Source: Adineta vaga (lineage: Eukaryota; Rotifera). Taken from it: 64,000 nt of DNA. The position numbers were made by a program, and so were the translations under genes. The stretch spans positions 496,001-560,000 of the forward strand of contig CP075495.1 in assembly GCA_021613535.1 (NCBI GenBank). The letters are read 5' to 3'. Every line of letters starts with the position of its first letter. Positions within the stretch are counted from its first letter, which is position 1. Below, piece by piece: positions 1-10,368 of the stretch. The notes beneath the pieces are model-generated. The model saw only the letters and a list, made by a program, of their open reading frames with translations. It searched no databases and had not been told where the DNA came from.

Positions 1-397
1 GAAAATGTATCAATATAAATTTCATTTGTGTTTGTTACAAAAATAGTTGATGAATTTATTGTTGCTGTAAGATTTCCTTGGAAAAGAAGAATAATTTGAC
101 CATTATCTCGATTAGGAACGAATATTGTATTATTTGTATTGATAAATATATCCAAAGGATATGATCCAATAGACACATTATTGGCAATAGTTGTTCCATT
201 TGGATTCCAGGAATCATCGGAAGAGAGTTTTGGTTGATTATAAGAAACCCCTAAAGTATATCGATTTTATTTCTTGTCATTCGTAGAATTTCAAATAACT
301 TACCTTTCGTTTCTTTAATTATGAATAAAACTATTGAGAAAATCAATTCTTTATTTGCAAACATTATGAAGAAATGAAATGCTCGCAATTTCTTCAT
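1..397 (-). CDS. NHL-repeat secreted protein, 5' end (runs off the left edge)
   Basis: Two exons are visible: 304-397, which starts at ATG 397, and 1-250. They are separated by a 53-bp GT-AG intron (251-303) that splits a glycine codon. Exon 1 gives a basic start followed by a hydrophobic stretch, consistent with a signal peptide or anchor. Exon 2 opens with SYNQPKLSSDDSWNPNGTT and continues with SIGSYPLDIFINTNNTIFVP, a pattern I recognise from bdelloid NHL-type beta-propeller proteins, where repeats follow 'G..PxGIFVNTNNTIYVADxxN'. The protein is probably extracellular. The 3' part is outside the window, so propeller size and integrity are unknown. Confidence 0.7.
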
Positions 398-524
398 CTT
401 TTATTTTATTTACTTTAAACATCGAATCGATTATTAAATAAATAAAAAAAAGAAGTCTGGTTTGAAATTCTACAAATTATACATGTTGGAGAATATGATT
501 TTGCAAAAAAAATGAACAAATATA

Positions 525-960
525 TGTCAGAGTTGACTCTAAAATAAATAATCGTAAACTTTTTTCAATATCATAAATAGTCTTTTATTGAGTACATTAG
601 ACAGATATAAAGCAAACTAATGGAAAACAATTTAAATCACTAGGAAATTGCAAGTGTTTGGGCAATTGTAGCACGAATCTGTGTTATTGCAAGAAAAATA
701 ATCGAAAATGCTGTACGAAATGTCACAGCGATAATCATTCAAAATGTAAAAATTGCTAGATTTTCTTTTATATTTATCAGCAATAGGTTAGAGATTTTTT
801 TGTTTACGATAGTTGTTTTTTTTTCATTAGTTTGCTTTATATCTGTCTAATGTACTCAATAAAAGACTATTTATGATATTGAAAAAAGTTAACGATTATT
901 CATTTTAGAGTCAACTAGTTGCCTTTTAAAGGCAACTGGATTTTAGAGTTAACTCTGACA
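525..960. mobile_element. Miniature inverted-repeat element, Ginger-like, with cysteine-rich coding tail
   Basis: The left arm (525-625) and right arm (825-960) are near-perfect inverted repeats. The termini read TGTCAG...CTGACA and are flanked by a 4-bp duplication, TATA (521-524 and 961-964). The right arm carries an extra segment of about 38 bp that includes the palindrome AGTTGCCTTTTAAAGGCAACT-like core at 916-936. The centre encodes, on +, a short cysteine-rich tail (601-759). Four-base target duplications and TGT...ACA ends are features reported for Ginger elements; the family name is inference. The element is too short to be autonomous. Confidence 0.7.
601..759 (+). pseudogene. CXC-like cysteine-rich C-terminal fragment inside the miniature element
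   Basis: An open frame runs from just after an in-frame TAG (598-600) to TAG at 757-759 with no ATG. It holds paired cysteines: GNCKCLGNC, LCYCKKNNRKCCTKCH and CKNC. This spacing resembles the tesmin/CXC-type zinc-binding tail found at the C-terminus of some integrase or transposase proteins. It is most simply the surviving 3' coding end of a full-length parent element from which the miniature copy was deleted. No catalytic residues remain. Confidence 0.5.
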
Positions 961-964
961 TATA

Positions 965-1240
965 TAAATATGTTAAGCAACACTCTCTCAGTTAGAAAAA
1001 ATTCTGGAAATGCGTGAGATAACTGATTCTGGAATGTTCAACATCGCGGAATAGAATGAGCGCTCGAATCGTTGATATTTTAATAATCGATTCTGTTTAG
1101 TTTTTTTCGCGATTTTTTATGTAAAGAGTTTATCGGAATTTGAGTTTGTCATAAACTCAAATTCTTCATCATCTCCATCGGGTTAAAGGTTAAAAAAGAA
1201 AGTCGTAGCCAAAGATTAAGCAAACGTTTATTTTAGGATA
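965..1240. other. Intergenic, with one solo MITE end
   Basis: No gene is seen. Positions about 1031-1058 (GGAATGTTCAACATCGCGG and onward) match the right inverted repeat of the element at 10081-10224 at nearly every base, without a matching left end here. Confidence 0.5.
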
Positions 1241-4200
1241 TTAATGAAGTCGTTGTTGCCATTTTTTCCATGTTTCTTTAAATGATTTGTTATATAAATC
1301 AGATGGAAGAACAAAAACAACGAAAATTAACATTGATGGAATAAATGAAATGAAATAACTTGAAATAAATAACCAAGGATATCGAGAAGTATTGATACAT
1401 CCAGATAATAATGATATAGTTAGACGAGGTAATGCTAAAATCATTAGAATAATCGGTCCAATAACTAATTGTTTATGTTCATGAAATTGTTCATAAATAT
1501 GTTGTTTAAATGTTTGTTTTGTTCGAATTATTGATCGTTGTCGAGCAGATCGAAAGATAATAAATGAAGCACAAAAAAGATTTGCTGTAAATGGAATAAG
1601 TAAACGAATAAATAAAATAATTGTATTATAATCTTGAATAAATGAAGTATAAGAAGTAATACAATATGTATAAATTTCTATTTCATCATATTCAGATTTC
1701 AATACAAATAAATCGCGATAGAAAAATTCATGACTCAATGAACCAATGATACAAATTGGTAAGATGAAAACTATCCAATAAGCAATTTGTTTACTTTTTT
1801 CTCGATTAAATTTGACTCCTTTGTAAACTGTCAATGCACGTTCAAGAGCAACACAAGCATTTAACCAAGTATCGAAATATAAGAATAATTTAAGAATTGA
1901 TTCAATAATTAAACATCCACCACGAAGAATTGAACGAGACATTGAAATATTCATTTCAGTAAATAAAACAAAGGAAAATTTCACAATAAACATATTAATT
2001 GTAAGAAATGAAGTTATCGATGATGCAAATAGATAAATTCCACAACCATTTTTTCTTAATTGTTTCTTTTTAAATATTAAAAATGAAAGAATACTATTAA
2101 TTAAACCTATAATATACATTAATATTGTAAGAATTGTATTGATTTTTATAAAAAATCTTTGTTCATTAAATGTCATATTTCGTCGAATTTCATCACGTAA
2201 AATATCATCAAGTGTAATTCCAATACTTTTTGTATAAAATTGACATTTATTTCCAATAAAACAATCAGTTGAACTTTTAACTAAAAATAATATTTAATTC
2301 AAATTTTAAATAATATAACTATCCTATTTGAAAAACCTTTCAAGTTCTACATAGATATCTTTTTGATAAAACGAAATGATATACTTACTGAATGAGACTA
2401 AAGTGATATTCATTGGACCAGATATTACAATAGTAAAATTTCCTGTTATATTTGGATATTTTGTTGTTAAAACAATGATATATGTCGAATGAGATTGAAA
2501 ATAAGGAATTAATTGAAAATCTTGATGAGAACAACGATGATAATTTTGTGAAAGTTTATTTACGAATGGATTAATTGGATCAAATTTATCTTCATAAATA
2601 TCAGCATATGTATTTATTATACTATGACTAATTAAATTATAATAAGCATTTGTATGAACATTGATTCGAATTGTTTGATAATAATAATTAGATTTTCGAC
2701 AATCTCGAGAATATGTTTGACTACTTTCAGTTAATGAAAAGAAATAATTTGTTGTAACATTTGTTGAATAAGATATTGGAACAATTGAAAGTGTATCATC
2801 TTGTGAGAGATCAATATATTCATATTTATCTTTATCAAAACAAATCTTTCTACGTACTAATTCGTTCAAAAATAGCTTCACTTTTACCATAGACAAGGAT
2901 CGAAAATGAACCTTGAACATTAGGATGAAATGTTGTTATAACTAGAATATATGTGATTGTATTCGAAAGAGAAATGTTTATTTTAAATTGATGTGCAGTA
3001 CAATTTTCATCATCTTCAGCAATTCGATTATCCGATGGATTGAAAGGATTAAAATTATTTTCATAAATCGTTCCATATAAATCAATATTACTTTGACTTG
3101 AAATTATATACGAATCTGATATATCTACATTGATTTTAATTGCTTCATAGAAATAATCAGAAGTTTCACAATTTCGAAAATATTTCGAACTATTTATTGT
3201 TAATGCTGATGAATATATTGATTGATAGATTTGTAAAGGAACTATTTGAAGAAAATATGATAGTAAATTGAAATTTTAATGTATTTATGTAGTATAAATA
3301 CTTACTACTTTGATTGAGAATAAGTTGACTTGGACCACGAATAGTAATTAAAAATTGACTTGTTAGATTTCGAGGACCGAATGTAACAATCAATTCATAT
3401 GTTTCATTCTTATGAAGATTAAATGAAAGTTTTTGTAAAGGAAAAACAATGTTGGAATTATTATTTCCAAGACGATTTTCTAAACTATTCAATGAATTGT
3501 ATCGATGACGATACATGAAAAATAATAATGATCTTTCACTTGTCCATGATAAAGTATAAGAACCTGTTATTGGTACAATAATCTTTATTCCTTCATAGAA
3601 ATAAATAGATTTTTCACAAGCATCATAATTTATTGAACTATTCGATGTCAATTTTGATGAATATATTGATTGAAAAATTGATGGATGAACTATTTAAATG
3701 TTATAAAGTAAAATGAATCGATTAAAAAGAAATTTACCGATTCGATTGAAAGAAACTTGACTAGGACCAATAGCTAAAATTGAAAATTCATTTGTCACAT
3801 TTTGATATGGTCTTTTCACAACTAATTCATAAGTTTTATTATATTCAATATGAACTACTACTATAGATTGATTAATATGACAATAATGATTAAAATCCCA
3901 AAGAAAATTCAAAGTAGGATTTGATGGATTAAAATAATCTTCATATATTGATGTAGGTGTTTGAATATTTGTATTTATTATAAAGACATAAGAGCTAAGG
4001 ATTCCTACATTAATTCTTATTGATTCATAAATAAGAGTAAAGAATTTGGGAGGTGATAAATACGTTGAACTATTTAATGTTAATGTTGATGTATAACTTG
4101 TTTCATATATTGATGGATTAATTAAATGATTGAAAATAATTTTACTCTTACCATGAGCAATGATGAAGAATGAAGCGATTGAATTTAAAGTTCTTTTTTT

Positions 4201-5551
4201 TATAACAAGTAAATATTTATCAGTGTTTTGAATGTTAACAGTGAGTTTAATCTCATTTGTATTACATTTAGATCTTTCAATATTGAGAAAACTTGAAGTA
4301 CTTATGTAAGGATTATAAAGATCTTGGAAAATATTAGCATCAATATCAATTGTGTTGAAAATTGAGAAAGTGTATCGTCCACTGATCGTTATATTCACTT
4401 GAATAATTTCATAATATTCAGCTGGTTTACATTGATGAGGTGATAAATAAAAAGAACTATTCGATGTTATTGTTGATGCGTATGTTGATTTAATGTAGAG
4501 TGAAGAATGAACTATAAAGAGAATAATTTTAGGAGATAAAAGATAATAGAAATATTTACCAAAATAGTTAAAAATGATATGATTTGGACCGAAAGCAAGA
4601 ATTGAAAATTCACCTGTGATATTTCGAGAAGTTGTTGCTACAATTAATGAATATTTCGTATTGCTTTGAAGATCAAGTGTTAATTTAAATTGAGATTAAT
4701 TACAACTATTATCATCTTTTGCTAAAATCATGTGTGAAAAAAACCGTTCATATGGATTGAAATCACCTCGATAAATATATCCATATAAATCGATATTACT
4801 CAGACTGAAAAATGTATAAGAACCAGTGATTGTTACGTTAATTCGTATGGATTCGTAATATTGTACTGATTGACATGTAGGAAATGAGTAAAAGAGACTA
4901 TTCGATGTGAATTCTGATGTATAAATGGATTCAATTAACGGTGAATGAACATCTACAAATGAAAAATAATATAGAAAAAAGACAATATAGTTTTATAAGA
5001 ATATATTTACTAATTTCATTAAAAATAACATTAATTAATCCAAAAATAAGGATAGAAAATGTTCCTGTTACATTTGGATAAAATGTTGTTACAACCAATA
5101 GATATTTTGTATTATTATTAAGATTATATCTTGTATCTTTGACAACTAAGTTACGATATGGTTCTAATGGATCGAATTTCTCTTTATAGAGATAATTCAA
5201 TATATTGATAGTACTAATACTATCAAATTTATAACAACCAATTTGTTTGATTTGTATTTCGATCACTGTATAATAATGACTCGGTTTTTGACAACCAGCA
5301 GGGAAATATTTCGAACTATTTGTTGTTAATATTGAGGAATAATTTGATTCTATAAATGTAACATTATCTATTCAATGAATAAAAAAAATATTTGAGAAAT
5401 TTTCATTCAGAAATTTTCAATAATAAATACCAATAACATCGCATAATTGATTATGTAAAAGAGCTAAAATATTCAACATAAGTCTGAATGTAAATGTAAT
5501 GATTTTACCTGATCTTTGACTGATTATAATGATGAAAATATTAAAATTCAT
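1241..5551 (-). CDS. Adhesion-like 7TM receptor with stacked extracellular domains (in-frame TAA in exon 3)
   Basis: Eight exons: 5431-5551, 5011-5367, 4560-4952, 3738-4511, 3306-3689, 2858-3241, 2389-2799 and 1241-2280. They join in frame to 1,288 codons; all seven introns are phase 1 with GT-AG ends and are 48-108 bp long. The N-terminus is hydrophobic. It is followed by about seven related domains of roughly 120-135 residues. Each begins near an NSS/Cys-Lys-Pro segment, passes through an IYExxFxP segment and ends with TGxFSIxxxGP, probably a beta-sandwich fold. The last exon has a short Cys-rich linker (CFIGNKC) and a seven-helix rhodopsin-type region. Exon 4 holds two domains, so an intron was lost there. 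Oddity: the codon at 4696-4698 is TAA where paralogous repeats suggest Gln (CAA), so this copy may be a recent pseudogene or carry a base error. It is likely a cell-surface receptor; the ligand is unknown. Confidence 0.78.
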
Positions 5552-5927
5552 AATTATACTAACGTAATCATCAAACCTGTTACTAAAACGTGTTCAATCG
5601 AGAGAAATAATATTATATTTATAAACGATAACGTGACACATAGACATCTGACAAAACATATTTAAATACTGTCACACAATCCTTTCAAACGTCAATAAAT
5701 CCAGATTGTCTTATTGAATTAAATATCAACGAGAATATTCAAATCAAGAATAATACCTCGAATAATTCTATAATTAATTGAAGATTTCGAATCGAGTGTG
5801 AGTATATCTTCTTCACTCACATCTCCACCCTTATTTTCATTTCTATAAAGTCGGTTGATGAACTATATTCTTATTCGAAGTATAATAACTATATATATAC
5901 GATAGTTTTTTTTAATAAGAAAAAATA
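5552..5927. other. Intergenic, no gene seen
   Basis: AT-rich spacer between the receptor start (5551) and the ART-TPR stop (5928), both on the minus strand. It contains short palindromic AT tracts only; no RNA gene or repeat was recognised. Confidence 0.4.
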
Positions 5928-7931
5928 CTACAATTTATTTTTTACACGTTCGAGATTTTCTTTGGAATCTTGAAGATTAGGATGATTTTCAGATAATGAT
6001 TGTTGTGCAATTTTTACGGCATAATTAAAACATGAGCAAGCTGCTGAGTAATTGTTCAAGCTTTCATGTACTAAACCGATATTATTGTAGGATGATGCCA
6101 AATCTGGATGATTTGAAGGAAGTGAATGTTCTCGAATTGCAAGAGCTTTTTCATACGATGATAGAGCTTTCTTATAATCACTCATGATTCGATATACTGC
6201 GCCGATATTGTTGTAAGATGCAGCTAAATCCGGATGATTTGAAAGAAGTGATTTTTGCCGAATTGCAAGTGCTTTCTCGTAAGATGATAGAGCTTTTTTA
6301 TATTCACCCATGTTTTGATACACGACACCAATGTTACTGTAAGATGAAGCTATATCAGGATGATTTTCATCGAGCGATTGTTTACTAATTTCAAGGTCTT
6401 TTTCATAATAAAAAAGTGCTTTCTTATAATCGCCCATATTTTGATATACTACACCGAGATTATTGTAAGATGAAGCCAATCGAATATCATTAGAAGAAAG
6501 ATTTTTTTCTTCGATGTCAAGTGATTTTTTATAGAATATAATTGCCTCTTCATAGTCTCCTTGATTGTATTTGATGATTCCAAGTTGATGATAGAGTGGC
6601 GCCTTGTCACTATCGTCCGTTGTTTCAATAAGTAATGTTTCATAAATCTCTTTCGCATTGTCGTACTGACCCATTTGAATTAATACCAAACCTAATCTTT
6701 CCCATCCTTCATTGTCTGGAAAGCTTTCTTCTCGAATTCGTTCGGTAAGTGCATTTAACTCTTGGTCATTGTCGCTAGTAAGTGTTAAGCTTACTTCGTA
6801 GAGTTTGTTTGTCTTATCTATTAGTTTGAAATCATGAACACGAAATACACTATGCATAGAAAATAGCACTTCATTTTCAGATCCCACGGCACTAATATCA
6901 TCAATAGAAGCAAATGATGTTGTTGATTGACCAGGATCAATTTTCATCACAAAAAGAATGCCAACTAGATCAGGATTCTTTGTAGCTCGCAGAGCAAATT
7001 CTACTGAAACTTCACGAGTCTTGCTAGTTGACAAGAAGTTGTTGAATGACATTAATCCACCCTTTGTTTCTTTCAGCTGTTCAAAATCTTCTTTTGATAA
7101 GCCTTGACCTCGGTAAACTTTAAAAATTTCAGTAACATTTTGTTCTTTATGTAGTTGTTCAATTTGAAGATCAAGATCCTTTATAAAGAATCCCATCAAT
7201 ATTATTGTATCAGTATTCATCATTCGTAAACCATAGTTGAGCATGGAATATAAGAAACATTCACAGGTATACCACCATATGGGTGTGTTCTGGTGGTAGT
7301 AGTCGTTCAATTTTTCAACATACTTCAATTCGCGCTCATTATTAGCTAAAGGTTTGCGACAAGAATCAAGATAATTTTTAATGTGTGTTTGATCAAAAGT
7401 AATGGTTAGTAAAATTTCTTTCAAGATTTGTGTATACATGAAAGATGAATCCAATTGATTCAATTTCTTGTCAGACTTCATAAAACTCATGGACATAGCA
7501 TTTTGTTCACATTGTTGCGCTACTTGTTTGAGAGCATCACAGATTGGTGTTATCTCTGTGAAAATACCTTTAATTTTAGGCCATTCTTTTGCCCATTCTT
7601 CATGACGATGCTTATTACCACAAAAAATAAAGATCGAATCTACTTGAGACACATTGTGTGCACGAGGTACAATATGTTGCCCAAGTGAACCCGAAATAAT
7701 CATACATGCTTTACGATCTTCGATTGTTTCGAGAAATTGGATACAATGTTTTCCATCGGTATACGTTTTAACATCATTGACAACATGTCGTAATTGAGTA
7801 ATGGTGTTTTGACAATCTTTACTGCCGTTATTTATGTTGCTATCTAACCATATAAGAAGTACATTTTGAACTCTTTGAATATCAAGTCGTTGATGTCTAT
7901 GTACTTCAGTTGTCTTACTGTTACTTGCCAT
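5928..7931 (-). CDS. Mono-ADP-ribosyltransferase with C-terminal kinesin-light-chain-type TPRs
   Basis: Intronless, 667 aa. Residues about 265-375 carry the R-S-ExE signature of arginine-directed ADP-ribosyltransferases: R274 in VYRGQG, the STS motif at 301-303, and E352-N-E354. The family transfers ADP-ribose from NAD+ to arginine on target proteins. The N-terminal part (1-260) resembles the leader region of other bdelloid ART proteins and has no motif I can name. From about 405 to 660 there are about six TPR units; the central ones have 42-residue spacing and the repeated phrase ASSYNNIGxVYQNMGxYKKA. They should form a protein-binding superhelix that selects the target. There is no signal peptide, so the protein is probably cytosolic. 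All key residues are present, so activity is plausible. The central TPRs are nearly identical, pointing to recent internal duplication. Confidence 0.9.
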   Translation of the reverse strand: MASNSKTTEVHRHQRLDIQRVQNVLLIWLDSNINNGSKDCQNTITQLRHVVNDVKTYTDGKHCIQFLETIEDRKACMIISGSLGQHIVPRAHNVSQVDSIFIFCGNKHRHEEWAKEWPKIKGIFTEITPICDALKQVAQQCEQNAMSMSFMKSDKKLNQLDSSFMYTQILKEILLTITFDQTHIKNYLDSCRKPLANNERELKYVEKLNDYYHQNTPIWWYTCECFLYSMLNYGLRMMNTDTIILMGFFIKDLDLQIEQLHKEQNVTEIFKVYRGQGLSKEDFEQLKETKGGLMSFNNFLSTSKTREVSVEFALRATKNPDLVGILFVMKIDPGQSTTSFASIDDISAVGSENEVLFSMHSVFRVHDFKLIDKTNKLYEVSLTLTSDNDQELNALTERIREESFPDNEGWERLGLVLIQMGQYDNAKEIYETLLIETTDDSDKAPLYHQLGIIKYNQGDYEEAIIFYKKSLDIEEKNLSSNDIRLASSYNNLGVVYQNMGDYKKALFYYEKDLEISKQSLDENHPDIASSYSNIGVVYQNMGEYKKALSSYEKALAIRQKSLLSNHPDLAASYNNIGAVYRIMSDYKKALSSYEKALAIREHSLPSNHPDLASSYNNIGLVHESLNNYSAACSCFNYAVKIAQQSLSENHPNLQDSKENLERVKNKL

Positions 7932-8220
7932 AACTTAATTTTTTTACGATTGGTATATTTTGAGCACGGTGAATTCCAGTCACTAGAGATAATCTTTTCG
8001 TAGTTTTATAAGCCTTCATTCACTTCCTAGGTGTTTTTCTCTTTTCTTCTTTACTGTTCTTCTTAAACGTATTTTTCTTCTGTTGTTATTTTTATTATTC
8101 CTTTAAAACGTACAAGTATGAAATATAATTGTTGTTGTTAATATAAAATGAGAACAGAAGAATATTCAACGACTTATTCTTACATTTGAGAGTCGTCAGA
8201 ATTTTCGGAGAAAAAAAAAG

Positions 8221-8266
8221 CGTGTGGGTGAATACAAGAGATCTTCGCCCACACCCACACCACACC
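8221..8266. repeat. Telomere-like hairpin (GTGTGGGTG ... CACCCACAC), copy 1
   Basis: A G-rich arm, GTGTGGGTG (8222-8230), is followed by about 17 nt (AATACAAGAGATCTTCG) and a C-rich arm, CCCACACCCACACCACACC. The arms are reverse complements and the repeat register is TGTGGG. It lies 30-75 bp beyond the stop codon of the receptor at 8297 and about 290 bp upstream of the ART-TPR start. Confidence 0.75.
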
Positions 8267-8296
8267 AATTTGACTACGATAAATTAATCGAGAAAA

Positions 8297-9319
8297 TTAT
8301 GATCGAATCGTTTGAAGAAAGCTCGTTTTGTAAGTTTTCGACGGAAATACAAATACGGCAAAGATTGAAGCAGAAGATAGTAGAGAAATGAAATAACTGA
8401 TAATAAAAATCCATGGATTCCGAGCTGATTTCATACATCCAGAAAAGAATGAAATAATAAGACGAGGTAAAGCAAATAATGTCAGAATCAAAGGACTAAT
8501 TAATAGATGTTTATGTTCTTGCAATTGTTTCCAAAGATGTTGTTTGTAAGTTTGTTTTTGTCGAGTTGTCGATCGCAAACGAGCAATTATAAAAATTAGA
8601 GCCAAAGTTGAAAAAATATTAATAAAAAATGGAACAAAAAAATGAAAAATATCCAGAATTGAATTATAAATTTGTAAAGGTAAGGGATAATTCGTTACAC
8701 ACCAAGTACGTTGTTCTTCAACATCATCAGTCAATTGACGATAAATTGGATCATGAATCGTCGTACCAATGACAAAAACTTGTACAAGAAGAATAACAAT
8801 TTTCGAAATACGATTACTTAAATTTTTATCAAAATTAATTCCTTTACTAATCGTAAAAAATCGATCAACTGATACACAAGCATGTAACCAATCTCTCATA
8901 CTCGGTAAGATTTTTATTAAAAATTCCATTAATTTACATTTAATAAGAAGAAATGAATGATTATTTACCAGCCCCATTTGTGAGAATAGAAGCAACAAGA
9001 ATTGAACTGTAAATATCGTTATATGTAAGGGACAGATAATCGATAAAGTTAATAGATAATTTCCACAACCAACTTCTCGAAGTGTTTTTGATTTAAATGT
9101 TAAAATAGATAAACAACCACTAATTAAACCAAGAACTAATATAATTAGAATAATGATCAAACAGATTTTTAACGATTTTCGTTGATAAGAAAAGGAAATA
9201 TTGGGATAAATTTGATAACTAATAATAATATCAAAAGATAAATGAAAATCTTTGCTCGTTAATTGACAATGACTACCAAAATAACATTCACTACAAACAC
9301 ATATCGATTTTCTTGGACA
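8297..9319 (-). CDS. 7TM receptor paralogue lacking its extracellular 5' exons
   Basis: The frame is open from a Cys-rich stub (CVCSECYFGSHC, encoded near 9255-9300) through seven hydrophobic helices to the stop at 8297. It matches the last exon of the receptor at 1241-5551 in layout: Cys-rich linker, then TM1 with a GxxS/LSILTFKS-type turn, a conserved R.VGCGNYLL segment, an ACVSVDRFFT motif at the end of TM3, and a KQTYKQHLWKQLQEHK loop before TM6. The first ATG inside the frame is at 9160, but homology extends beyond it to about 9319. Upstream there is no ATG, no clean phase-1 acceptor and none of the beta-domain exons, only a TGTGGG-type repeat starting at 9324. It is probably a 5'-truncated, non-functional copy, or a receptor that lost its ectodomain. 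Confidence 0.75.
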   Translation of the reverse strand, partial: CPRKSICVCSECYFGSHCQLTSKDFHLSFDIIISYQIYPNISFSYQRKSLKICLIIILIILVLGLISGCLSILTFKSKTLREVGCGNYLLTLSIICPLHITIFTVQFLLLLFSQMGLVNNHSFLLIKCKLMEFLIKILPSMRDWLHACVSVDRFFTISKGINFDKNLSNRISKIVILLVQVFVIGTTIHDPIYRQLTDDVEEQRTWCVTNYPLPLQIYNSILDIFHFFVPFFINIFSTLALIFIIARLRSTTRQKQTYKQHLWKQLQEHKHLLISPLILTLFALPRLIISFFSGCMKSARNPWIFIISYFISLLSSASIFAVFVFPSKTYKTSFLQTIRS

Positions 9320-9323
9320 TCTT

Positions 9324-9374
9324 GAGGGTGTGGGTGTGGGGTGAACACTAGCTGATCTTCTAAACCCAAACCCC
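9324..9374. repeat. Telomere-like hairpin, copy 2, abutting the truncated receptor
   Basis: GAGGGTGTGGGTGTGGGGTG (9324-9343) is followed by a GATC-containing loop and a degenerate C-rich arm, AAACCCAAACCCC (9362-9374). The loop GAAGATCAGCTAGTGTTCAC (minus strand) aligns with GAAGATCTCTTGTATTCAC of copy 1, so the two are related elements and not chance low complexity. Confidence 0.7.
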
Positions 9375-9625
9375 GATCTATATCGACGCCGTCATAATTT
9401 AGAAGTTGAATAGTTTGAAGCTCGAGTACTCGAATTCTTACTTTAAAAGTTTAGAAGTTGAAAAAGAAGTTTAATACTCGAATCGAGTTAACGATTTTTA
9501 CGCTACTCATATTATCAGTGTCAATTTCACTCCTTTGGGAATAAAACAAGTGCTGGCCATTCACTGATTCTATATATAGAGAAAAGTATAAAAGAGTGAC
9601 AAGTCAGTTGCAGAAAACCATCTTA

Positions 9626-9660
9626 TGGGTGTGGGTGGTATATGTGACACCCACACCCTC
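9626..9660. repeat. Telomere-like hairpin, copy 3
   Basis: TGGGTGTGGGTG is followed by about 11 nt and then CACCCACACCCTC, an almost perfect inverted repeat in the order G-rich then C-rich. Confidence 0.7.
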
Positions 9661-10080
9661 AATATTTCAAAGTTCTTTTATACAAAATACTGCGTACGTC
9701 ATAACTTTATAAAGGTTTTGTATAAAACATGATTCTAATAGACCCCCTAAAGATAAATGGTGTCCTCGCGGAAAATACCGGCAAGGAGTTTATTGAGAGA
9801 GTCACTTATTTTACAGTTGGTAAGAATGCTACACTTTCTGCAACGTAATAGAAGTCGAGTGATAATGATAAGGTTGGAAAAAAACACTTTATTCGCCTTT
9901 GTGTCACAAAATATTCATGAAGTTATCTTTTCTTTTTCACCCGTCCTTATTCGTCTACATTATAGTATATTTTGACTGTTGACAACAAATCTTTCTATAA
10001 GCATAGTCATCAATATTCATGATAGATTAGATATGTTAAACTTAGTTGCAAGTAACCTATGATCATGCATAAAGAGAGTA

Positions 10081-10224
10081 CATCCTGTTCCGCGATATTG
10101 AACATTTCGAAATCAGTTCCGCTCCCGGTAACAGTTCCTACCGATTCTTGGAATCATGGAAGTATTAATAATTCCGAAAATCCTACACGGAATTCCGGAA
10201 TGTTCGACATCGCGGAATAGGATG
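10081..10224. mobile_element. Small MITE-like element with about 28-bp inverted ends
   Basis: The left end CATCCTGTTCCGCGATATTG (10081 onward) and the reverse complement of the right end (10197-10224, ending CGCGGAATAGGATG) match at about 24 of 28 bases. The interior is only about 85 bp and has no coding capacity. The right end recurs alone near 1031-1058. No clear target-site duplication is visible, so the class is unassigned. Confidence 0.55.
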
Positions 10225-10368
10225 GCTGCTTTACTCATCATAAGACTGATCAGTTTGCTGAAATATGTAAAACTAGAATACAAAAGTATCTTACTGCAGA
10301 GGATGAGAAAGTAACATATAACTCTTATGATTTAGTATCGTTTTGATTTCAGCAGCTGATTCGAAACA

